64,000 nt of DNA. Source: Planctomycetota bacterium (GTDB lineage: Bacteria > Planctomycetota > Phycisphaerae > Tepidisphaerales > Tepidisphaeraceae). The translations under genes were made by a program, and so were the position numbers. Positions within the stretch are counted from its first letter, which is position 1. Each line of letters begins with the position of its first letter. Location: positions 1-64,000 of the forward strand of contig JAEZED010000069.1 of the NCBI GenBank assembly GCA_023417885.1, written 5' to 3'. The notes below the pieces were generated by a model. That model did no database searches. It had not been told where the DNA came from and was given only the letters and a program-made list of their open reading frames with translations. This document shows, piece after piece, positions 45,026 through 53,360 of the stretch.

Positions 45026-47113
45026 ATGGCAGCATCCGGCCAACAAGGCATCCGCGCCGGCCGCGCGTTCGTGGAGTTGACGGCCGACGATTCAATGCTC
45101 CGCGCGGGCCTGCGCCGGGCGCAGCGACACATCCAGATGTTCGGGGCGTCGCTCAGCAAGATCGGCGCCTCGTTCATGCGGTTCGGCAGCATCGCCACCG
45201 CCGCCGTCTCCGGAATGCTGGCGCCGCTGGGGCTGGCCGTTCGGGAAGCATCGAACCTCCAGGAGACGATCAACCGATTCGACGCCATCTTCGGCGAGAA
45301 CGCGGAAGCGGTGGAGGAATGGGCGCAGCGAACCAGTGACGCCGTGGGACGCTTCCGCGGAGACCTTCAGACGGCGCTTTCCGAGTTCGGCGGATTCTTC
45401 ACCGGCCTGGGGTTCGACCCGCAGCAGACGGCGGACATGAGCAAGCGGCTCACCGCCCTCGCCCTCGACTTCGCGTCGTTCAACAACATGTCCGACGAGG
45501 AAGCCACGGGCCGGTTCATCAGCGCGCTATCCGGCTCCGCTGAAGTCCTCGACCGCTTCGGCATCAACGCGAAGCAGGCCGCCATCGACGCCGAACTGCT
45601 GCGGATGGGATTCGAAGGCGGCGCCGCCGCCGCGACCGAAGCGCAGAAAGCGATCGCCCGCCTGAACATCATCATGCGGGCCATGACCGATCAGGGCGCC
45701 GTCGGCGACGCCGAGAAGACCGCCGGCAGCTTCACCAACAGGCTGAAGGCCGCGCAGTCGGCGGTGAAGGAGTTCGCGGCATCCGTCGGCGAGCCGCTGT
45801 TGAGCCCGCTGGCGAAGCTGCTGGGGCGGTTCGCCGGGGTCTCGCGCCTCATTGCCGGGTTCGTGCGGCAGAACCCCGCCATCGTCACGACGTTTGCCAC
45901 CGTGGGCGCCGGGGCGCTGGCCCTGTCCGCGGCAATCTTCGGCATCGGCGTGAGCCTCAAGCTGGCAGGGTTCGCCCTCTCCGGCTTCGCCGGGCTCCTG
46001 GGCCTGGCCGCGAAGACGCTGGGCCTGATCGGCGCCGCCGTCGCCTTCCTCGTTAGCCCGCTGGGCCTGGTGACGGCCGCCGTGGTCGGCCTGGGCGCCG
46101 CGTTCCTGACGCTCACCACGCCGGGACGCGCCGTCGTCGCGTTCCTCATGGAGCAGTTCGGGATGCTGGCCGCATTCTTCCAGCGCGTCTGGGGAGGCAT
46201 CCGCGACGCCATCGCCGGGGGCGATCTTAAGCTGGCCGGCGAAGTCGCGATGGCCGGCCTGCGCGTCGCGTGGGAGCGTGGGACGCTGGAGCTTCGGAAG
46301 GTATGGGAGGGCCTGAAGGGCGCCGTGCTGAAGACGTGGGAGGGGCTCGTTCACGGCTTGCTGGCCGCGTGGGAGCACGTGGTCTATGGCGTCTCGACCG
46401 CGTGGACGGAGACCGTGGCGGGCATGAAGAAGCTGTGGGCCGACTTCTCCGAGGGCCTGAAGTCCGCGTGGGAAATCACCATCAACTGGACGAGCAAGCG
46501 AGCCATCGACGCGATGCAGCTTGCCGGGGAGCTGACCCCCGAGGAAGCCGAGCAGGCGAAGGCCGACCTTCAGCGGGACAGCGACGCCCGCCTGTCCGGG
46601 ATCGTGGACGAGAGCGCCCGCGCCCGCCGGGAGGCAGAGCAGCAACGGGCCGACCGCCGGCAGGAGATCGACCGCGAGTTTGAACGCAACCTGTCCGCCA
46701 TCGGACAAGCCTTCGAGGATGCCATCCGTGCCATCGACGCCGCGGGCGCCGAGAAGCTTCGGCAGTCGCAGGCCGAGCTTGACCAGGCTCGCCGGAACCT
46801 GGAGGAAGCGATCGCCGAAGCGCGACGGACGCGCGAAAAGAGCATCGTGGAGGAAGTCTTCGGCAGCCGCGGCGCGGGCGGGCGCGACGTGACGCTAGCG
46901 GACGCCGCCGCCGCTGTTGAGCGCAACGTGACGAGCATGGCCGACCGCCTCGACGGGACGGGAACCTTCGAGAAGTCGAGCCTGGGGCAGATCTTCGGCA
47001 CCAACGACGCCACAAAGCGGAAGCTGGACGAGCAGGCCAAGACGCAGGCCGAGATCCTGCGCCTGCTCAACCGGGCGCTGCCGGAGATCGCCAGGGGCGC
47101 AGCCTTCGGATGA
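45026..47113 (+). CDS. Tape-measure-like protein
   Basis: 695 residues. The N-terminal region is helical (LRRAQRHIQMFGASLSKIG), with the LQETINRFDAIFGENAE and FNNMSDEEATGRFISALSG segments common in phage tail tape measures. A Gly/Ala hydrophobic stretch (about 270-365) provides several helices, followed by Trp-rich repeats and a coiled-coil region (about 520-600). 695 residues would suit a short tail. It contradicts a purely tailless particle, yet no tube or sheath gene is seen. Confidence 0.83.
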   Translation: MAASGQQGIRAGRAFVELTADDSMLRAGLRRAQRHIQMFGASLSKIGASFMRFGSIATAAVSGMLAPLGLAVREASNLQETINRFDAIFGENAEAVEEWAQRTSDAVGRFRGDLQTALSEFGGFFTGLGFDPQQTADMSKRLTALALDFASFNNMSDEEATGRFISALSGSAEVLDRFGINAKQAAIDAELLRMGFEGGAAAATEAQKAIARLNIIMRAMTDQGAVGDAEKTAGSFTNRLKAAQSAVKEFAASVGEPLLSPLAKLLGRFAGVSRLIAGFVRQNPAIVTTFATVGAGALALSAAIFGIGVSLKLAGFALSGFAGLLGLAAKTLGLIGAAVAFLVSPLGLVTAAVVGLGAAFLTLTTPGRAVVAFLMEQFGMLAAFFQRVWGGIRDAIAGGDLKLAGEVAMAGLRVAWERGTLELRKVWEGLKGAVLKTWEGLVHGLLAAWEHVVYGVSTAWTETVAGMKKLWADFSEGLKSAWEITINWTSKRAIDAMQLAGELTPEEAEQAKADLQRDSDARLSGIVDESARARREAEQQRADRRQEIDREFERNLSAIGQAFEDAIRAIDAAGAEKLRQSQAELDQARRNLEEAIAEARRTREKSIVEEVFGSRGAGGRDVTLADAAAAVERNVTSMADRLDGTGTFEKSSLGQIFGTNDATKRKLDEQAKTQAEILRLLNRALPEIARGAAFG

Positions 47114-47983
47114 TGGAGGGCCTGATGCAGAAGTTCCCGAGAGCCAAGACGGGCGACCCGCTGCGCATTCCAGCGTCGTCGTGGAACGGCGCGATGGAGG
47201 CGGCTGAGGCGCATGCGCGGGATCGCATCCCCTCCGGCGCCGGGCCGGACGAGCGGAGCGGCTGGGATCGCATCATCATCAAGGCGTCCCCGACGAAAGA
47301 CGGCAGTAACTACCGCTGGACGTACACCGCCCGGCGGTGCGCCCGCACCGGCCCCTTCGACTACTCGGAACTCACCGGCGAGCCCACGTTCAAGGCATAC
47401 AACCTCCTTGAGGCCGACAACGACAATGGGAGCGGCGAAACGCTTAGCGGGATGCCGGTGGATGAGCAGATGTCCGCCGTCCTGCCGATCGAGGAGGGCA
47501 CGAAGACGTGGGCGATTCGCACTCGCGCGACCGACGGGACGATCGCCTACGAGTTTGCCATTCCGAACTGCCCGGACATCGACTGCACGGGCGACGGCGG
47601 CACGAATGCGACACCGCCGGCTACTCCGACGGGCCTACTACAAGGCGCAGGCCGTGGACACCGCCGGGAACGCGAGCCCGCTGGGCGCCGAGTTAGAAGC
47701 ATCCACCCTGCCGCGGCCGAACGCCCCGACCAGCTTCGGAGCGATCGCCGTCGGCGCCGGGTCTGCGACGTTCAACTGGACGGCGCCCGCGGGCAGCGTG
47801 GACTTCTACCGAATCTTCTACAGCGTCACCTCCGGCGGCCCGTACACGCTCGCCGAGGACAACATCGTCGGCACGGGCGCCAGCGTCACGCTTCCGCCCG
47901 GGACGCTCTACTGCGTCTGCCGGGCGGTTCTCGACGGCATCGAGTCAGCCGACAGCAACGAAGACCAGGTGGAGGTGCTGTAA
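47110..47983 (+). pseudogene. FN3-containing tail fibre-like gene with an internal frameshift
   Basis: Starts in an ATGATG overlap with the tape-measure stop (ATG 47125 with GGAGGG is an alternative). Frame 1 codes MQKFPRAKTGDPLRIPASSW through ATPPATPTG up to about 47633, then loses sense. The next frame from about 47637 gives YYKAQAVDTAGNASPL, a typical FN3 end, and a second FN3 domain ending at 47983. The first FN3 start is thus joined directly to an FN3 end, as if an out-of-frame deletion removed the middle of one domain. The unshifted frame would run past the element boundary. Confidence 0.72.
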
Positions 47984-48192
47984 CGCGCGCCACGTCGCCG
48001 GTCCTACAGATTTCTGTACCACCGCCCCGCCACAGCGCGCGCACAGGCGACGTTCCCGCCCCTGGGCGGCCCGTGACCCTTCCAACCGGCTCCGACGCCA
48101 CAGCGGCGAAGGAAACCGCCCCTGGCGCAATTTTGCCTCCCCGCTGGCCACCTGTCCCCGCAGGCCCGGCGGGTTTTCGTTTCTGGCCCGAC

Positions 48193-48211
48193 GTTGCGCC
48201 GACGTTGCGCC
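48193..48211 (+). repeat. Paired GTTGCGCC repeats, candidate integrase arm sites (right)
   Basis: GTTGCGCCG at 48193 and GTTGCGCC at 48204, with the same 11-bp spacing as the pair at 36870-36889. Location 80 bp inside the right core fits arm-type integrase binding. Confidence 0.5.
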
Positions 48212-48224
48212 ACCCCGTTCGCGG

Positions 48225-48254
48225 CAACGAAAAGGCCCGCCATCGAGGCGGGCC
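48225..48254 (-). terminator. Element-borne terminator for tRNA-Tyr
   Basis: On the minus strand, GGCCCGCC and GGCGGGCC form a perfect 8-bp stem with loop TCGAT followed by TTTTCG. It lies about 40 bp past the 3' end of the functional tRNA, inside the element, replacing the original terminator stranded at 36640-36670. Confidence 0.75.
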
Positions 48255-48290
48255 GGATCGTCGCGAAAACCCTAATAAAACCGGGCTTCT

Positions 48291-48343
48291 ATGGGAGCGG
48301 CTGGATTCGAACCAGCGAAGGCAGAGCCACCTGATTTACAGTC
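48291..48343 (-). repeat. Right attachment site
   Basis: 53 bp identical to 36687-36739. Here the core is joined to the tRNA 5' half, so the tRNA gene is whole. The identity ends exactly at the anticodon-stem 5' side. Confidence 0.92.
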
Positions 48344-48373
48344 AGGCCCGTTTGTCCACTTCGGTACACTCCC
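48292..48373 (-). tRNA. tRNA-Tyr (anticodon GTA)
   Basis: Class II tRNA of 82 nt. Acceptor GGGAGTG pairs with CGCTCCC (one G-T pair); the D arm is CCG/CGG; the anticodon stem CCTGA/TCAGG holds loop CTGTAAA with anticodon GTA; a long variable arm precedes the T arm GCTGG TTCGAAT CCAGC. The discriminator is A and CCA is not encoded. Its 3' part is the integration target, and the 3' half now in use came with the element. Confidence 0.93.
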
Positions 48374-48387
48374 GATTTCGTGCCGCG

Positions 48388-48415
48388 ATTCTACGCCGGG
48401 CCAGGGGCAAGTCTA
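48388..48415 (-). promoter_or_regulatory. Probable sigma-70-type promoter of tRNA-Tyr
   Basis: Minus strand TAGACT (48410-48415) and TAGAAT (48388-48393) are separated by 16 bp, matching four of six and five of six consensus bases. The -10 element is 14 bp upstream of the mature tRNA 5' end. Confidence 0.55.
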
Positions 48416-48599
48416 CCCGGTCGACCGGGCGCCACGCGGCACTTGTTGGTACCCCGGACCGGGGCGGCCGGTTCGGTTGCGCACCAGGTCCGATGCATGT
48501 CCAGACAGGCTGGGCGCCTGCGGGATCTGACGGCGAGCCTGTCGATTGGGATGCCGACGCCGCCGGATCGGCTCGCGACCTTGCCGGGATGGAGCGGAA

Positions 48600-48809
48600 G
48601 GATGTCGAGTCGGGCCGGAAGGATGTCGGAAAGAGGCAAGTAGTCGTCGTTTCGGGGAATGCTGACGTCGCCTTGGCCAAAGCCGACGTCATGTTGCGGG
48701 ATCTCGACGTCGCTTCGCGCCTTTCGGATGTCGGTTTGCCCAATTCCGACATCCATTTCGGCCAAACCGACATCCTTTCGGCGCGAACCGACATCCTTCC
48801 GCGCCCGAT
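48600..48809. repeat. Ten-unit tandem array with 21-bp period and internal inversion
   Basis: An octamer recurs at 48600, 48621, 48642, 48663, 48684, 48705, 48726, 48747, 48768 and 48789, exactly every 21 bp. Units 1, 2 and 7 read GGATGTCG; units 8-10 read CGACATCC, its reverse complement; middle units contain GACGTC. The rest of each unit varies. There are no spacers, so it is not a CRISPR. Possible roles are protein binding on one helix face (two turns per unit) or secondary structure. Confidence 0.8.
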
Positions 48810-49034
48810 AAGCAGCCGCAATCGGCGGTTACGCGCGGGAAAAACGCATCACGCATGCCGGAGACGCCTCGAGGATCGCCGCAGCGCGATAACCGGCGGC
48901 GGAACGCTCAAGCCGCGCATCGGATCGTTCGATCAGACAGAGGTTGCCCGGTGACCGCGTGTGCGAGCACGCTTTCGCAGCGCATCCACGCTCGCGCAGG
49001 TGGGACTCTCGGTCAGGTGTTCGACTGACGCTCC

Positions 49035-50858
49035 TCACTCGCCGAGGGGATCGCCCGCGAAGCGCCAGCGGGTCGTGTAGTCGGGGGAGAGGTCGTGTCC
49101 GGTGAGGCGGGCGCGCACCATCTCGACGGGCATGCGCCCTCCCTGCATCACGGCGTCGTGGAACTCCCGATCCGTCATCTTCCCTGACTGCACAAGCTCC
49201 TCGTGCAGTGCCCGGAACTGGAGCCCGCCGATCATGTAGCCGACCTGGTAGAGCGGGGAGTAGGAGCCGTTGAAGCTCCGGCGCACCTCCGCCTCGGCGT
49301 TGGCGCGCTCGTGGCCGACCCGCTCGACGAGAAAGTCGATGCACTCCTGCGGCGTCATCCGCTCGAGATGGAAGCTGAGCGAGAAGATGATGCGGGCGGC
49401 GCGGTGCATGCGCCAGAAGAGCATGCCGATCCGGTCCTCCGGCCCGCGCGGGAAGCCCTGGTCCCACAGCAGCATCTCCCAGTAGAGCGCCCATCCCTCT
49501 CCCCAGAACGGCGTCGAGAAGAGAGACCGGTGCGGGTTGAAGCGGTCGGTCATGAACCCCTGGAGGTGGTGCCCGGGGATCAGCTCGTGGTGCACGGTCG
49601 CGAAGTTGAAGTGCGGGTTGTTCCCCCGCATGCTCATCAGCTTGTCCTCGTGCGTCATCGCATCCGTCGGATAGGAGATTCGGATCACCTCCCCCCCGAG
49701 GAAGAACGGGCTGACAAGCTGCCGCTCCGGCGACATCATCTCCATCCGCCAAACCTCCTGGGCCAGCGGCGGAATGGTCACGAGGTCACGCTCGCTGATG
49801 AATTGCTCGGAAAGGGCCGCGAGCTCGCGTACCACCGCCGGCTTTCCGCCGGGCGGCACTGCCATGTTCTTCACGGCCTCTTGCGCCGCGCGCCAGTCGT
49901 CTCCGTAGCCTAGATCGCGGCTGGCCTTCAGCAGCTCCGCCTCGCACCACTCGAACTCCTTCTCCGCGATCGCGATGAGCTCCTCCGGGGTGTAGGGCAT
50001 CATCTCGTGCGCCAGGTGAGCGCGCAGGCCCTCGGAACCGATGGGATCCCCGACGATCGGCTCCGGCTGTCCCTGCCGAATACCCACGATGTGCTCACGA
50101 ATCGCGCCTGCGTACGCCTGGAGCGCACGGTCCAGCTTCTCGTTTGGGTCCCGCGCCCACCAGGTGAAGACGGGGTCGTACCCGCCGTAGAAGCCGTACC
50201 AGCTTCGCACCGAGCGCCGCAGCGACTCGATCTGCCCTGCCGCGCGGTAGGCGATCACCGGCGTCACGCCCGGCACCTCGACGCGCCCCCCGCTGCGCCG
50301 CGCCTGGGCGCGCAGCTCCTGCGTCATGCGCTCCACCTCGGCCAGCACCTCGGCGAGCGTCTGCGCCGAGGCACGGGCATCGACATCCCCCCGCTCGCGG
50401 CGCGCCTCCTGGAGCTCCTGGAGGCGCCGCGCGAATGGAAGCAGCGGGAGCATCTCCGCCTCCTCGCGCTCCTCCTGGGCAAGCATCGCCTGCTCGAACG
50501 TCAGGCGGTTGCGGAGCAGCACGTAGTCGATCTGCGCCTCGTGCGACAGGTCGGAGAAGTCGACCTCCGCCAGCCGGCTCTGCCAGGCGTCAAAGAACGC
50601 CCGTAGCCGCTCGCGCCGCACGGGGGAATAGTCGACGTCGTACCGCCGGCCGAGCGCCGACCTGTCCTCGTCGTAGCGGCGGATCACCGTCCGCAGCTCG
50701 CTCTGCGCGCGGTCGAAGTCGACAAGGACGTCGAGGCTCGGCGGGTCCACCGCCCATGGAGCGCCCGCCGGTGACTCCTGGAATGCGGCGGCGCTCGAGG
50801 CGAGACAAAGATGGCAGCACGTAACGGCGAGGAGGCCGGCGATGGTTCTGGAAAGCAT
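49035..50858 (-). CDS. DUF885 family secreted metallopeptidase-like protein
   Basis: 607 residues with a signal peptide (about 1-25, LLAVTCCHLCLASSAAAF). The DUF885 zinc motif is present as VHHELIPGHHLQ (HExxPGH type), with GEGWALYWE downstream giving the third ligand. Family members act as carboxypeptidase- or dipeptidase-like hydrolases; the substrate is unknown. Likely periplasmic or surface. It stands alone on the minus strand, 50 bp after the small YcfL-like lipoprotein gene. Confidence 0.87.
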   Translation of the reverse strand: MLSRTIAGLLAVTCCHLCLASSAAAFQESPAGAPWAVDPPSLDVLVDFDRAQSELRTVIRRYDEDRSALGRRYDVDYSPVRRERLRAFFDAWQSRLAEVDFSDLSHEAQIDYVLLRNRLTFEQAMLAQEEREEAEMLPLLPFARRLQELQEARRERGDVDARASAQTLAEVLAEVERMTQELRAQARRSGGRVEVPGVTPVIAYRAAGQIESLRRSVRSWYGFYGGYDPVFTWWARDPNEKLDRALQAYAGAIREHIVGIRQGQPEPIVGDPIGSEGLRAHLAHEMMPYTPEELIAIAEKEFEWCEAELLKASRDLGYGDDWRAAQEAVKNMAVPPGGKPAVVRELAALSEQFISERDLVTIPPLAQEVWRMEMMSPERQLVSPFFLGGEVIRISYPTDAMTHEDKLMSMRGNNPHFNFATVHHELIPGHHLQGFMTDRFNPHRSLFSTPFWGEGWALYWEMLLWDQGFPRGPEDRIGMLFWRMHRAARIIFSLSFHLERMTPQECIDFLVERVGHERANAEAEVRRSFNGSYSPLYQVGYMIGGLQFRALHEELVQSGKMTDREFHDAVMQGGRMPVEMVRARLTGHDLSPDYTTRWRFAGDPLGE

Positions 50859-50906
50859 CGCGGCGGATCGTACCGCGAGCGGCCCGCCGACACACGCGCT
50901 CGCGGT

Positions 50907-51332
50907 TCATTCGGCGGTGCGGATGTCGATCTGGAAGCTGTCGGCCTGCGGCGTCGTGGAGGTGGCGGTGATCGTCTCCTGCACGTTGCTCTCCAGCGTC
51001 CGCGTCTGCCACTGCGTGACGTAGAGCTGCTGGCCCGTGCGGTCGAAGAAGCGGACGCGGTGCTGGATGATCCACCGCCGGTTGGTCGCCGCCCGGACGT
51101 CGAGGGAGACGTGCATCAGGTCGGCCTCGTCGTAGCTGACGCGCGGCTGGCCGAACCGGAGGACCTCCGCGAGGTCGTCGTCATTGATGTAGACCTGCTG
51201 CCGCCCGTACGGGTCGGCGCTGACGTCGTACGGGGGCTTTGTCCCCCGGCAGCCGGAAGCGACGAGGCTCCCGCCGATGCCGGCAAGAATCGCAAGGGTG
51301 AGGAGCGCGAAGCGGTTGCGGTTGAGACGCAT
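50907..51332 (-). CDS. YcfL-like (DUF1425) lipoprotein
   Basis: 141 residues with a lipoprotein signal ending in LVASGC (Cys28). The mature part (VRFFDRTGQQLYVTQWQTRT and NVQETITATST) matches DUF1425/YcfL proteins, a small beta-sandwich. In enterobacteria ycfL is next to lpoB; here an LpoB-like gene is 1.4 kb away across a divergent promoter. Predicted outer-membrane lipoprotein with an envelope role. Confidence 0.8.
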   Translation of the reverse strand: MRLNRNRFALLTLAILAGIGGSLVASGCRGTKPPYDVSADPYGRQQVYINDDDLAEVLRFGQPRVSYDEADLMHVSLDVRAATNRRWIIQHRVRFFDRTGQQLYVTQWQTRTLESNVQETITATSTTPQADSFQIDIRTAE

Positions 51333-51388
51333 GGCGGTGGAGTCGGGTCGGTGGATCTGTGGTCTTTTCGAATGGAACGCGGAGCAGG

Positions 51389-52429
51389 TTACTGGCCGGG
51401 CTGCGTCGCAGGCTCGGTACCGGTGCCCGGCTGCTGCTGATCCTGCTGGGGATCGGGCGGAATGATCCAGGCGCCGGTCATGTCGTCCATAAGGCGGCGG
51501 GCAAGGTAACGGCTGACGTCATCCAGCCGTGCGGCGCTCATCGGGCCGCTGAAGTCGGCGTTGGCGCGGCCGACGCTTTCTCCGCCGAGGGTGTTGATCG
51601 CCTCGGCGACGATGCGCAGATCCAGCCCCTGGGGCGTCTGGGCCGTCGGCCTGGCCTGGACGTGGATCAGCACGTCCGCGCCCAGCCGCTCTGCGAGGCC
51701 TTCGAGCATCGCGGGCCGCCCCGCCTGGAGCGCCGCGACCTCCTCGTCCGACAGCCGCTGCCGGACGACCTGCGGCGAGATGATCGCGACCTCGCCGCGG
51801 ACGCCCATGGCGTCGGCGAGCGCGTTCTCAAGCGCCGAGTAGTCGATGCGGCGGGCCCAGATCTCGTCGTACTCGCTCGGAGGAAGGTAGGTCTCGACCC
51901 GCTCCTCGACGCGGGTCGGGCCGGTCGTGCTGAAAGACTCGTCCCGCTCCGTGCTGCGCTGGCCATACCGGCCCCGGTAGTAGCCGCCGCTCTCGGTGAA
52001 GCTGTCGGTGCGCTCGGTACGGCGAACGTCGGCGGCGCCGGTCGTTTCGGTGACGCGGCGCCGGCCGGAGAGAATGCGCTCCTCGGTGGTGGGAACGATC
52101 GCGCCCTCGAGAGTGCGGTTGACGAAGACGGCGATGCGCGGGCGGCCGACGGCGTTGTATGCCTGGACGAACGGACCCGCCTCGGGCGGCGGCGCATCCA
52201 TGAGGGGCGGATCGCCCGGGTAACCGAACTCGCCGTATTCGGCGTCGCGCGGGAGGGGGCGCCTTGCGTCGTGCTCGATGCGCGGCGCGTCCGGCGAACC
52301 GCGCCGGGGAATCGGCGACGGCTCCAGCGGCTCGTTCTGCCGGCAGCCGGTCAGCATCGCGCCGCCGAGGAGGGCGGCACACATGAACCGGGCGGGTGGC
52401 CGGGTCAGAAGATGGGTTGCTGTGAGCAT
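51389..52429 (-). CDS. Lipoprotein of unknown function (possible CsgG/LpoB-like fold)
   Basis: 346 residues; lipobox AMLTGC. After a Pro-rich linker, GRPRIAVFVNRTLEGAIVPT begins an alpha/beta domain, ALENALADAMG and LGADVLIHVQA follow, typical of the TolB-N/CsgG/LpoB-type fold (IAV start, E.. A....L, GAD.LI). A charged, Tyr-rich insertion (about 120-175) interrupts it. Divergent from the LpoB-like gene at 52701, so the 270 bp between them probably hold two promoters. Function inferred only by fold and neighbours. Confidence 0.75.
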   Translation of the reverse strand: MLTATHLLTRPPARFMCAALLGGAMLTGCRQNEPLEPSPIPRRGSPDAPRIEHDARRPLPRDAEYGEFGYPGDPPLMDAPPPEAGPFVQAYNAVGRPRIAVFVNRTLEGAIVPTTEERILSGRRRVTETTGAADVRRTERTDSFTESGGYYRGRYGQRSTERDESFSTTGPTRVEERVETYLPPSEYDEIWARRIDYSALENALADAMGVRGEVAIISPQVVRQRLSDEEVAALQAGRPAMLEGLAERLGADVLIHVQARPTAQTPQGLDLRIVAEAINTLGGESVGRANADFSGPMSAARLDDVSRYLARRLMDDMTGAWIIPPDPQQDQQQPGTGTEPATQPGQ

Positions 52430-52700
52430 GATCGGATACCTCCGTGAGCATGGACACGCGGCGTGGCGTCATGTTAGCCGGGGGCGGGGCGCAAACAGCG
52501 ATGCGCACGAACCTTCCGGCGTCAGGCGTGTCTTGACGTGCGGCGGCGCGGCATGGATCTATCGCCGCCCGGCCCGGGCCCGCTGTTGCGACCAACACTA
52601 TGGGACGCGCGTTGTTGGAAGGCATCGCTCCGGGCCGATACGGTAACGACTGGCAGGCCGCTACTTCAGGCCGTGCCGGCACATCAACACGAGCACCCCG

Positions 52701-53360
52701 ATGAACCACAACCTGGAACAGACGCACCCGGATCAACCGATCGCCAGGCGACCCTTCGCCCGACTCGCGGCGGGCGCCCTTGCCCTCGCCGCCGTCGCCG
52801 GCGTGGCGATGGCGGGCTGCCAGCAGCCGGAGGATCCGGGTGGATACAGCCGCCAGCGGCCCCCCGCCGACCGGCTCGACGAACGCGACCGCGGGCTCCA
52901 GAGCTTTGACGTGGTCACCTCCGCCAGCCAGATGGCCGACGCCCTGCTGACGGACATCCGCATCAATTCGCAGCCGGAGCGGATGCTGGTCGTCTTCGAC
53001 CGCGCCGAGAACCTCACCAGCAGCACCGGCCAGAACCTCGACCTGTTCCTGCGCCAGTTGCGCGCCGAGGTCAGCCGCCGGGGCAACGACCGGATCCAGA
53101 TCATCCAGAACCGGGAGACCTTGCGCGATCTCCAGAGCCGGGAGCTGGAGCAGCCGGAGCGCGAGGAGTTCGGCGGGGTCGGCGGGCGCGTTCCCCCGCC
53201 GGGGCCGGCGGGCATTCAGCCCGACTACGCCCTGGCGCTGGAAGTTCGCGACCTGCCCAACCGCGGGACGAACTATTACCAGTTCGACTACGTGATGACC
53301 GACATTCGCACCCGGGAGATCGTTTGGGAAGGCATCTACGACGTCCGCGTCGCCCGCTAG
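52701..53360 (+). CDS. LpoB-like lipoprotein
   Basis: 219 residues, lipobox VAMAGC (Cys40). The mature domain (ASQMADALLTDIRINSQPER, MLVVFDRAENLTSST, YDYVMTDIRTREIVWEG-like end) follows LpoB/YcfM, the outer-membrane activator of penicillin-binding protein 1B in E. coli. Planctomycetes vary in peptidoglycan, so a peptidoglycan role is not assured. The next gene starts inside its 3' end. Confidence 0.8.
   Translation: MNHNLEQTHPDQPIARRPFARLAAGALALAAVAGVAMAGCQQPEDPGGYSRQRPPADRLDERDRGLQSFDVVTSASQMADALLTDIRINSQPERMLVVFDRAENLTSSTGQNLDLFLRQLRAEVSRRGNDRIQIIQNRETLRDLQSRELEQPEREEFGGVGGRVPPPGPAGIQPDYALALEVRDLPNRGTNYYQFDYVMTDIRTREIVWEGIYDVRVAR

Larger units (their letters stand above)
47984..48290. other. 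Right end of the element, no gene
   Basis: About 305 bp containing candidate integrase arm sites (48193-48211) and the new tRNA terminator (48225-48254). No convincing open frame. Confidence 0.6.
36687..48343. mobile_element. Integrated phage-satellite-like element in tRNA-Tyr
   Basis: Bounded by 53-bp identical direct repeats (36687-36739 and 48291-48343) covering the 3' part of a tRNA-Tyr gene. It starts with a P4-type integrase next to the left end and carries 14 or so genes on the plus strand: regulatory and replication genes, then virion genes (protease-capsid fusion, chaperone candidate, tape measure, fibre). No terminase, portal, connector, tail tube, baseplate or lysis gene is recognised. 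Unit length is 11,604 bp. Integration keeps tRNA-Tyr intact at the right end and supplies it with a new terminator. Confidence 0.9.
48374..49034. other. Intergenic region between tRNA-Tyr and the DUF885 gene
   Basis: About 660 bp without a convincing gene. It contains the tRNA promoter and a ten-unit 21-bp array (48600-48809). Frames crossing the array show heptapeptide periodicity on both strands simply because the DNA period is 21, so this is not evidence of coding. Confidence 0.55.

Noticed and set aside
40203..48016. CAGATTTCTGT shared between the ATPase gene (about 40203) and the right end (about 48006)
   Set aside because: A single short match inside a coding region without other context; probably chance.
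48600..48809. CRISPR array
   Set aside because: Repeat units abut without spacers of constant length, and no cas gene is present. The same reasoning excludes 61400-61711.
47984..48954. Continuation of the fibre frame across the element end
   Set aside because: It is read-through after the frameshift, passes through the attachment site, the tRNA and the 21-bp array, and lacks protein features.
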